DNA of 64,000 nucleotides from an uncultured Clostridia bacterium. Lineage in GTDB: Bacteria > Bacillota > Clostridia > TANB77 > CAG-465. The stretch is from the NCBI GenBank assembly GCA_944387375.1, contig CALXEQ010000004.1:119695-183694 (forward strand), in the 5' to 3' direction. Positions 7,722 to 14,384 of this stretch are shown here, one piece after another (position 1 is the stretch's first letter; every line of letters starts with the position of its first letter). Below the pieces are notes generated by a model. The model saw nothing but the letters and a program-made list of their open reading frames with translations. It searched no databases and was not told the origin of the DNA. The position numbers and the translations under genes were made by a program.

Positions 7722-8804
7722 TTAATCAGTAGTTTTATTATCCTCTTTTCCTTCTGATAGTAGTAACACATTTGAAGTTTCTATGAATTTTTGACTTTGC
7801 GAGTCTTTAATACTATACTCATTATCATTTACTTTAATTTTGGGACTACTACTAGATAACCTCAACAAATCTTTTGTTAAAATAGTCATAGTTTCTTTAT
7901 TATTTTTTTCGATTTCTGCAACATCATATCCTAATTCCTTCATTCTAGCAGTTAATTCTATATCTGACATTAGTTCTTCTCTAAATTCTTTATGTCGAAT
8001 TATCTTTCCTTCATATGTAAATTTATTAAAAACTAAGTTAACAGATTTATTTAAAAGTATAGCTATTGTTTCAATAATATTTTTATCTCCTAATATTATT
8101 GATAATAACGAACCTGATTCTATTTTTTTTACCTGCAATTTTTCATATGTTTCTTTATTATAAATAATGCATCCAATATTTTCATAAATTTCTTGAATTA
8201 TTGTTAAATTATTTGCAAACTGCTGTAAAGTATAATTTATACCTAATAATTGAATACTAATTTCACACATATCTTTTTCAGGATTATCTTTGATAGCGTT
8301 ACACATATTATTTTCAAACTCACTATATGCATTTGTTATAGTTTTATATGACGCTGAAATTTCCTTGACTGATTGTCCAAAATCAATTGCTAAATTCGTA
8401 TCATTATCACTTTGCATAAATGATTGATATATTTTAAAGAATTGGTCTATTTCATTAAATAATTCCATAACAGAATCATCTATTATATTCTTATCTATTA
8501 TATAATTTTGTATATCTTTTTTTAATATTGCATATTCATTAAAGACATCAAAAAAATTAAATTCAGATTTAAAATCTCTAATTATATTCTTAAATTGTTC
8601 TTGAATTCCACCATCTTTAACAATATAATGAGTTCCAGATGAATCTCTTGATGTATTTTTTGTAGAAATTATTTTTTTTAATATATCTGTTGTAACATCT
8701 TTATATTTGTTTCCAAATTCAACAATTAAGCTTATATTTGCCTCAAATTCAACTAATCTTCTATTTAAATATTCATAATATTCTCTTGCTTGATATGATA
8801 ACAT
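7722..8804 (-). CDS. Helical ESGSL-motif protein, partner of HEPN-like gene
   Basis: 360 aa, not recognised. Mostly amphipathic helix: an N-terminal segment (residues 1-60), a long acidic helical middle, then the distinctive block KKIESGSLLSIILGDKNIIETIAILL near residues 225-250 followed by VNLVFNKFTYEGKI, and a polar C-terminus. No membrane segment strong enough to call, no nucleotide-binding motif. It is first in the operon with the RxxxxH protein, preceded by a clear AAAGGAG site. Two co-transcribed unknown genes beside an integrase suggest a cargo module in which this protein could be sensor, antitoxin or scaffold. Confidence 0.45.
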   Translation of the reverse strand: MLSYQAREYYEYLNRRLVEFEANISLIVEFGNKYKDVTTDILKKIISTKNTSRDSSGTHYIVKDGGIQEQFKNIIRDFKSEFNFFDVFNEYAILKKDIQNYIIDKNIIDDSVMELFNEIDQFFKIYQSFMQSDNDTNLAIDFGQSVKEISASYKTITNAYSEFENNMCNAIKDNPEKDMCEISIQLLGINYTLQQFANNLTIIQEIYENIGCIIYNKETYEKLQVKKIESGSLLSIILGDKNIIETIAILLNKSVNLVFNKFTYEGKIIRHKEFREELMSDIELTARMKELGYDVAEIEKNNKETMTILTKDLLRLSSSSPKIKVNDNEYSIKDSQSQKFIETSNVLLLSEGKEDNKTTD

Positions 8805-8841
8805 CTTAAATTCTCCTTTTTAAATTTTTTTAATATACTGA

Positions 8842-8870
8842 ATTATACCACATATTTTCGCGTTTTTCCA
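8842..8870 (-). promoter_or_regulatory. Probable promoter of the ESGSL/HEPN-like operon
   Basis: Minus-strand TGGTATAAT (extended -10; hexamer at 8842-8847) with a weak -35 TGGAAA at 8865-8870, 17-nt spacer. The same stretch holds a 13-codon ORF (8830-8871) behind GTAGGGGG; if that ORF is real, transcription must start further right. Confidence 0.5.
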
Positions 8871-9001
8871 TAATTTTCCCCCTACATATTGCTTTTTTAT
8901 TTAAATTTCCATTGTCGGGTTTTGTTTTCTTTTTTCAAGATGGTACAATAAAATCATAGTAATACACTCTATTACTAAATAAAACGAAAGGAGGCAAAAA
9001 A

Positions 9002-10198
9002 TTGACTGGTAGTATTGAAAAACGTGGTAAAGACAGTTATAGGTTAGTAGTATTCAAAGGCTATGATTTAGATGGAAAATCTATAAGACATCAAAAAACA
9101 ATTCATTGTAAAAATAAATCTGAAGCAAGAACAGAACTTGCAAAATATATTGCAGAAGTTGAAAATGGATTTGTTGTTGAAGGAAATGTACCAACATTTA
9201 AGGAATTCGTTGAAATATGGAAACGTGATTATGGGCAAAAAGAACTTGCACCATCTACTTATTACAGATATTTAGGAATACTAGAATCTAGAATTCTTCC
9301 CTACTTTGGACATTTTAAATTAAATAAAATTCGACCTATTGATATTATGCAATTTTATAATTTACTTGAAGATGATACACAAATAGTTAGAAAGAAAAAT
9401 AACAATGGAAAGAAAACTAGAAAACCTTTATCGAAGAAAACAATTTTGGAACATCATAGGCTTTTACACGCAATGCTAACTAAAGCTGTATATTGGCAAA
9501 TGATTGTAACTAATCCAGCAGATCGAGTACAACCACCTAAAGCTCCTAAACCTAAAAGAGAATGTTATGATGAAGTTCAAACTAGAATTTTAATTGATAA
9601 TTTAGAAAAGCTAACTGGAAATGACATCAAATACAAAGTTGCAGTTTTACTAGACATATTCATAGGTGCAAGACTTGGTGAACTAGCTGGACTTGAATGG
9701 TCAGACATTGATTTAAAAAGCGGAATTATAAGCATAAACAAATCGAGTCAATATTTATCTGACAAAGGAATATTTACCAAAAGCCCAAAAACAGAAAGTT
9801 CAATTCGTGAAGTCGCTATTCCCGATTTTATCGTTTCTTTACTTGAAGAATATAAATTATGGTATGAAGAACAAAAATCGATTGTAGGCGATTTCTGGCA
9901 CGATTCTGATAGGTTATTTGTACAAGTAGATGGCAAACCAATTACACCATCAACAATAAGTAAATGGTTTGAAAAATTTATTAAGCAAATTGGCTTACCT
10001 GTAATAACATTTCACGGCTTACGCCACACAAACGCAACATTGCTTATTGCACAACAAGTAGATGTAGCAACTGTATCAGCAAGACTTGGTCATGCGCAGA
10101 TTACTACAACCTATAATTTCTATGTACATCCTTTAAAATCACATGATAAACACGCAGGAAATGTACTAGAGAATTTATTAGTTACAAACGCACATTAA
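9002..10198 (+). CDS. int: Tyrosine recombinase (integrase) of the element
   Basis: 398 aa from a TTG at 9002 with AAAGGAGG 7-8 nt upstream. An N-terminal AP2-like arm-binding region (GSIEKRGKDSYRLVVFKGYD), a SAM-like core-binding domain (about 64-175), then the catalytic domain with Arg224 (GARLGELAG), Lys263, His338-x-x-Arg341, His364 and the nucleophile Tyr374 (YNFYVH). All catalytic residues are present, so it should be active. The layout is the Tn916/phage type that integrates into tRNA 3' ends. It points toward the tRNA-fMet 3' fragment 210 bp downstream, which is its likely attachment site. Confidence 0.95.
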   Translation: MTGSIEKRGKDSYRLVVFKGYDLDGKSIRHQKTIHCKNKSEARTELAKYIAEVENGFVVEGNVPTFKEFVEIWKRDYGQKELAPSTYYRYLGILESRILPYFGHFKLNKIRPIDIMQFYNLLEDDTQIVRKKNNNGKKTRKPLSKKTILEHHRLLHAMLTKAVYWQMIVTNPADRVQPPKAPKPKRECYDEVQTRILIDNLEKLTGNDIKYKVAVLLDIFIGARLGELAGLEWSDIDLKSGIISINKSSQYLSDKGIFTKSPKTESSIREVAIPDFIVSLLEEYKLWYEEQKSIVGDFWHDSDRLFVQVDGKPITPSTISKWFEKFIKQIGLPVITFHGLRHTNATLLIAQQVDVATVSARLGHAQITTTYNFYVHPLKSHDKHAGNVLENLLVTNAH

Positions 10199-10332
10199 TA
10201 ATTCAATATTACTAAATCTTTTTTGCTCTCATATTTATCGGCTATGAATTTTGTTGGATTTTATAGTATTACAAAGGTCTAGTTTGAGGAGTTGATCCCC
10301 AATTTCCCCCCAAATTGACATAAGAAGCTAAT

Positions 10333-10381
10333 TTTTAGTGATTATAGCAACCATTTAATCAAAATAAAAAAATCACTAAAA
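10333..10381. repeat. Inverted repeat beside the attachment site
   Basis: TTTTAGTGATT (10333-10343) and AATCACTAAAA (10371-10381) are perfect 11-bp inverted repeats separated by 27 bp. They lie between the integrase end and the tRNA fragment, so they could be integrase or Xis binding sites, or a weak terminator of int. Confidence 0.45.
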
Positions 10382-10407
10382 CCGTTATGGTTCTAGCGAC
10401 TACTGTT

Positions 10408-10453
10408 TGGTTGCGGGGGTAAGACTCGAACTTACGACCTTCGGGTTATGAGA
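10408..10453 (-). other. tRNA-fMet 3'-half fragment: probable att site
   Basis: Read on the minus strand this begins CTCATAACCC, continues through GAAGGTC and the T-arm GTTCGAGTC, and ends CCCCGCAACCA. That is the anticodon loop, 3' anticodon stem, T-arm, acceptor 3' strand and CCA of initiator tRNA-Met (the CCC stem half is initiator-like). Homology stops abruptly at the 5' side of the anticodon loop, so no functional tRNA is encoded. Such a fragment beside int is the classic att duplicate of an element that integrates in a tRNA gene. The flank at 10454 onward shows no 5' half of the tRNA. Confidence 0.82.
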
Positions 10454-10731
10454 ATTTAATTACTATTTTTTTATAATAATTTCTTATTAAAGAGTACAGT
10501 AATTATAATTACAAATTTATTATTCAAATTAATTTAATTTTTTCTCAAGTAATCAATCTAATACATTTATCTTTTTTAATCCATAAAAGTCAACAACTAA
10601 ATCACCATCTAATATCATTTTTAGAATAATTATCATTATTAATTATTTCTTAAATAATTATACTATATATATTTGCAATTTTACTTTTGTAACACACTTA
10701 AAAAATATTTTAGTCATATACTTAAGAAAAC

Positions 10732-10770
10732 AAAAAAGGTTGACTTTTACCTTATAAATCAACCTTTTTT
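10732..10770. terminator. Strong bidirectional terminator
   Basis: AAAAAAGGTTGA (10732-10743) pairs perfectly with TCAACCTTTTTT (10759-10770) around a 15-nt loop, with a T-run on either strand. It separates the int region from the leftward gene at 10902-11330. Confidence 0.8.
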
Positions 10771-10901
10771 ACTTAAATTATTTTAAAATATCTATATTAT
10801 TTTTTGTGCAAAAACACCAATTAACACGCAGGATAATCTTGAAAAACAATATTTCACTTACATTCATATTATTTCCACAAAATTATAAAAGAAGCTTTTG
10901 T

Positions 10902-11330
10902 CTAATCCAAATCCATTAAAGAATAAAACTTTTTTGCTCTCATTAAAGTAGAATGAATTCCAACTTTGTAATTATTTAAATAAGATGTATTATCCCATTT
11001 TTCCTCTTTAAAAGTAGCAACTTTTCTCAATATTACTTTTTTATTTTTAAAATCTAATTCTTCCACCTTATAAATTTCAACGACACTTCCATCAATATTA
11101 TAAGTTGACTGAATAAACACGCTTTTCTTAGATATACTTACTAAGTGTCTAACCTTAGTATAATTTTCAATTGTTCTAATTACTTTAGTAAGCTTACCAT
11201 TTGGAGAACAAATAGCGCTTGAATAGCCATATCTAACATTTGGCGCTGCAAACCTTAGTGTTTGAACCCATATTGCTGGAAATCCCTTTTTAGTAATAGA
11301 TAATCTTCTCTCTAATTTTTCCTCTTCCAT
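10902..11330 (-). CDS. Hypothetical protein (142 aa), divergent partner of 11468 gene
   Basis: 142 aa, ATG at 11330 with AAAGGA upstream. Basic and beta-rich (RRLSITKKGFPAIWVQTLRFAAPNVRYGYSSAICSPNGK...), with no signal peptide, membrane segment or recognisable catalytic motif. It shares a symmetric divergent promoter region with the rightward gene at 11468, so the two are probably controlled together. It lies just right of the attachment-like site, so it may be element cargo or the first chromosomal gene. No function assigned. Confidence 0.5.
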   Translation of the reverse strand: MEEEKLERRLSITKKGFPAIWVQTLRFAAPNVRYGYSSAICSPNGKLTKVIRTIENYTKVRHLVSISKKSVFIQSTYNIDGSVVEIYKVEELDFKNKKVILRKVATFKEEKWDNTSYLNNYKVGIHSTLMRAKKFYSLMDLD

Positions 11331-11361
11331 ATATTAAAAATTCCTTTCATAATACAAAAAG

Positions 11362-11439
11362 ATTATAGCATATAGTGCATATAAAGTCAAAGATATATCA
11401 TTACTATTAATTGACTTTATTATTTAGTTATGCTATTAT
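11362..11439. promoter_or_regulatory. Symmetric divergent promoters with inverted repeat
   Basis: Minus strand: -35 TTGACT at 11385-11390 and -10 TATAAT at 11362-11367, spacer 17. Plus strand: -35 TTGACT at 11411-11416 and TGCTATTAT extended -10 (hexamer 11434-11439), spacer 17. Both -35 boxes lie inside a perfect 10-bp inverted repeat (11381-11390 with 11411-11420), so one dimeric regulator could control both genes. Confidence 0.75.
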
Positions 11440-11467
11440 TTATTAAATAAAAGGAGTAATATTAAAT

Positions 11468-12226
11468 ATGAAAAACGATAAAATCGAAATACCTATTAAA
11501 AATATTAATGATGATTTCTCAGAGGAAATTAAAAAAAGGAAAAGAATTATTATTTTAGTAGAGCATTCAAAAAGTTATGCAAAAGAATATTCTTTTAAAA
11601 CGTATATAAATAAAAGATTTAAATTAAATGGAAATAAATATACAATTGCTGTTGCACATTTAGATTTTATAAATGTTGAAAACTTAAATTCAAAACATGT
11701 TATAGAAATACTAAAAAATGACTTAAATAAAGTATATAATGCTTTTAAGGCCAAATATCCTGATGCTCTACTTGAAAAACCTTTTTCTTTTAACTATGCA
11801 ATCGATTATAGTCCAAAGACTCAAAAAGCTGAGATAATGACTATTGCACTAATGAGAGTAACTGATGAATATACTAGAGTCCAATTTTCTCCAATTATTA
11901 CTATATCTAAAAAAACATATGATATGCTAATGGGAAATGATACCTCAAAAGAAGGAAAAATTTTGCACGATATTCTAACAGAAAAAAGAATGGGAATTGA
12001 GCAGTTTGGTCTTATAGGGTATTTAACTAATGGAAAATATAAAACATATAGTATGTATATGGAAAGTCTTATGGATTTAATACCAGAATATAAAAACGAA
12101 ACTATATTTAGACCTAAACTTTTAGAATATAAAAATTATAGGACATCTAAAAACGCATATATGTTTTCAATAAAAACAGAAGATGAAAAACAACAATATA
12201 TTAAAGAACATAGCACTAATACTTAA
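11468..12226 (+). CDS. Hypothetical protein (252 aa)
   Basis: 252 aa, AAAGGAG 10 nt before the ATG. Soluble alpha/beta composition (IIILVEHSKSYAKEYSFKTYINKRFKLNGNKYTIAVAHLDF...), with no recognised motif, signal or membrane segment. It is expressed divergently from 10902-11330 through mirrored promoters. A hairpin overlaps its stop codon. Base composition matches the surroundings. Function unknown; the pairing with its neighbour is the only contextual clue. Confidence 0.5.
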   Translation: MKNDKIEIPIKNINDDFSEEIKKRKRIIILVEHSKSYAKEYSFKTYINKRFKLNGNKYTIAVAHLDFINVENLNSKHVIEILKNDLNKVYNAFKAKYPDALLEKPFSFNYAIDYSPKTQKAEIMTIALMRVTDEYTRVQFSPIITISKKTYDMLMGNDTSKEGKILHDILTEKRMGIEQFGLIGYLTNGKYKTYSMYMESLMDLIPEYKNETIFRPKLLEYKNYRTSKNAYMFSIKTEDEKQQYIKEHSTNT

Positions 12227-12244
12227 AATATTAGTGCTGTCTTT
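12212..12244 (+). terminator. Hairpin terminator overlapping the stop codon
   Basis: AGCACTAATA (12212-12221) pairs with TATTAGTGCT (12229-12238); the TAA stop lies in the loop and a short T-rich tail follows. Confidence 0.6.
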
Positions 12245-12287
12245 ATCTAAATATTATAAAAAACTATCTCAATCTAAAAATATTATA

Positions 12288-13454
12288 TTAACTAATACTA
12301 TTCAATAGTTTGTCCATTTTTTCTTCATTTATTTTATAATTACTGTTTTTTGCTGAATTATCAAATAAATCACTTACATATTCTAGTCTCTCATTTTTAT
12401 TATTTACCCTTGCATTTTCATTTTTAGCATCGAGTTTTATAATATGATATCCATAATAAGTACTTACCAATTCATTATAGATTTCCCCCACATTCATAGA
12501 AAAAACAGTGTTTGCATACTCATCTACTGTATTTCCATCATCATATACATAATATTTTCCACCTAAATTTGCTGTAGGAGTATCTTCAGAATATTCTTTT
12601 GCTAAATTTGCAAAATCCTCACCTTTTTTTGCTCTTTCTAATACATCTTGTGCTGTATCAAAATCAGTAATTAAAATATGAGAAGTTTCATATTCTGTCA
12701 TATCAATACTTTCTGAATCTGTATATTTAGACTTTATATACTCTTCAATTTCATCATCTGTTGCTTCCTCACTTAATACTTCTAAATATGATTGAATTTT
12801 ATAATCATTATAATAAACTTCTTTGAAATCATCTACATTTATTTCAAGTTCATTTTTTATATAATCAATATACTCCTCATCTTTAAAAGTATTTTCTATT
12901 TCATCAATCTCCTCTTTAGACAATTCAATATTATTTTTTATCGCCTCATTTAAAATCATATCATCAGCAATAGTCTTTAATACAATTTCGTCAACTATTT
13001 CCTCATCTGTATATCCATAACTTTTCAAATAATCATAAAACATCTTATAATATACCAAGAATCTATCCTGAGTTATACTACCACCATCATATGTAATTAA
13101 TATATTTTCTTGATTTGGTTCTATATTTTCAGCACTTTGAACTGTAGCATCTGTTTCATTATTACTTGTAGATTGTTTTGACAAATTCATAAATATAATA
13201 ATTAGACTTACTACTAATAATATTACTATTATAATAATTATTGCTAAAACAATAATTCCTTTCTTATTGTCACCATTTTTTCTAACAATATTTTTTGTTA
13301 CTGTAGCTGAAGTATTATTATTCTCAGTAATATTATTTTGGATAACATCTTTTTTTGAAGTTTCTTCCACAATTTCATTGTTTACTTTTGCGCCACACAT
13401 CGGACAAAAAGTACAATCATCTTCCAATTCTCTACCACATTTACCACAAAACAT
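12288..13454 (-). CDS. Membrane-anchored parvulin-type peptidyl-prolyl isomerase with cytoplasmic zinc ribbon
   Basis: 388 aa. Residues 1-22 form a double-CxxC zinc ribbon (Cys3, Cys6, Cys17, Cys20); residues about 67-91 are a single strong transmembrane helix (GIIVLAIIIIIVILLVV...); the rest is extracellular. After a SurA/PrsA-type N-terminal helical region (KTIADDMILNEAIKNNIELSKEEIDEIE) comes a parvulin domain: TSHILI...AKKGEDFANLAKEYSEDTPTANLGGK...GYHIIKLD. PrsA-like foldases help secreted proteins fold outside the membrane. The unusual point is a zinc ribbon plus signal anchor instead of a lipoprotein signal (no lipobox). Ribosome site AGGAGG. Confidence is high for the domains, lower for the client proteins. 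Confidence 0.85.
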   Translation of the reverse strand: MFCGKCGRELEDDCTFCPMCGAKVNNEIVEETSKKDVIQNNITENNNTSATVTKNIVRKNGDNKKGIIVLAIIIIIVILLVVSLIIIFMNLSKQSTSNNETDATVQSAENIEPNQENILITYDGGSITQDRFLVYYKMFYDYLKSYGYTDEEIVDEIVLKTIADDMILNEAIKNNIELSKEEIDEIENTFKDEEYIDYIKNELEINVDDFKEVYYNDYKIQSYLEVLSEEATDDEIEEYIKSKYTDSESIDMTEYETSHILITDFDTAQDVLERAKKGEDFANLAKEYSEDTPTANLGGKYYVYDDGNTVDEYANTVFSMNVGEIYNELVSTYYGYHIIKLDAKNENARVNNKNERLEYVSDLFDNSAKNSNYKINEEKMDKLLNSIS

Positions 13455-13523
13455 ATATAAACCTCCTATACTATATTTAAATTATACAATACAATATAAA
13501 AAATTTAAATAATTACATATATA

Positions 13524-13559
13524 AAAAATCCTTCACACAAAAATATGTGAAGGATTTTT
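13524..13559 (-). terminator. Terminator of the GNAT gene
   Basis: Perfect 14-bp stem (13524-13537 with 13546-13559) with a T-run on the minus strand, ending 11 bp after the GNAT stop. Confidence 0.8.
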
Positions 13560-13569
13560 ATAACTAACT

Positions 13570-14163
13570 TTATATTTGAGAAACCATTCTTCGTATTCTC
13601 TTATTTATTAAATTAAATCCTAAACTTTCATAGAATTTAATTAATTTATCATTTTTAGCTATAAGTGAGACTTTGTCATAACCTTTTTGTTTAGCCATTT
13701 CACTAATTTTTTTAATCATTACCTTAGCATAGCCATTTCCTCTATACTCTTTTTTTATGGCTATATTAGATATATAAAATTCATCATTTTCACATTCTTT
13801 CTTATAAAATAAAAAGTCTTTTATTGATGAGTAAATATATCCTAATTTATTTAAAAGTCCCTTTTGAATTTTTACAACTTTCTTCTCACTATTTATTGTT
13901 AATTTAACTATATCTTTACCGTTAATTAATAAAGCCATACCAATTAACTTTCCATCTTTTCTTGCAACTATAAAGTTTTTTAGTGAGAATCTGTTATTTT
14001 TTACTTTCATTAAATATTTTAATACTTCTTTCATTTGTTCTTCTGAACCATATCCCCATTCAACTTCTGGTTTAGGTTCTGTAATATAAATTAATTCTGC
14101 AATATCCTTGATGTCTTCTTTTGTTGCCTTTTTAAGAGTAATACTACCCGAGGCACTTTCCAT
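13570..14163 (-). CDS. GNAT-family N-acetyltransferase
   Basis: 197 aa from the ATG at 14163, which has GGAG upstream; an in-frame ATG at 14220 lacks a ribosome site. It shows the GNAT fold: N-terminal ITLKKATKEDIKDIAELIY, central beta strands, acetyl-CoA motif A ISNIAIKKEYRGNGYAKVMI (Q/RxxGxG/A-like RGNGYA) and C-terminal KFYESLGFNLINK. The acceptor substrate cannot be deduced. It is monocistronic, with its own terminator, downstream of an acyl-CoA synthetase gene on the same strand. Confidence 0.85.
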   Translation of the reverse strand: MESASGSITLKKATKEDIKDIAELIYITEPKPEVEWGYGSEEQMKEVLKYLMKVKNNRFSLKNFIVARKDGKLIGMALLINGKDIVKLTINSEKKVVKIQKGLLNKLGYIYSSIKDFLFYKKECENDEFYISNIAIKKEYRGNGYAKVMIKKISEMAKQKGYDKVSLIAKNDKLIKFYESLGFNLINKRIRRMVSQI

Positions 14164-14347
14164 TATAAACACTCTCCAATTCTTATTTGATTTTGTGTTT
14201 TTATTAAACTGATAACACATACTCAGTTTTTAAGAATTTTTTACTTGATTTTGATATCCACTCTCCTTATTTTAATATATGGCTTAAAACAACCATATAT
14301 TCTATTATACCATATTTTATTCATTTTTTCAAATTTTAATACTAAAT

Positions 14348-14377
14348 AAAACAGCCATTATATATAATAGCTGTTTT
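14348..14377 (-). terminator. Terminator of the acyl-CoA synthetase gene
   Basis: AAAACAGC (14348-14355) pairs with GCTGTTTT (14370-14377) across a short self-complementary loop; T-rich tail on the minus strand, just after the stop at 14385. Confidence 0.65.
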
Positions 14378-14384
14378 TTATTTT

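Larger units (their letters stand above)
10199..10901. other. Intergenic region holding the attachment site
   Basis: 703 bp without a convincing gene. It holds, in order, a C-rich patch near 10296-10313, an 11-bp inverted repeat (10333-10343 with 10371-10381), the tRNA-fMet 3' fragment (10408-10453), an AT-rich stretch, and a strong hairpin terminator (10732-10770). A 27-codon minus-strand ORF near 10560-10640 has no ribosome site and was not called. Confidence 0.7.

Noticed and set aside
8830..8871. 13-codon ORF upstream of the ESGSL gene
   Set aside because: It overlaps the probable -10 box of the operon; kept only as a note because of its strong GTAGGGGG site.
10408..10453. Functional tRNA gene at the attachment site
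   Set aside because: The 5' half, including D-arm and acceptor 5' strand, is missing; only the 3' half is present.
10560..10640. 27-codon minus-strand ORF right of the tRNA fragment
   Set aside because: No ribosome site and no recognisable composition; could be a fragment, but not supportable.
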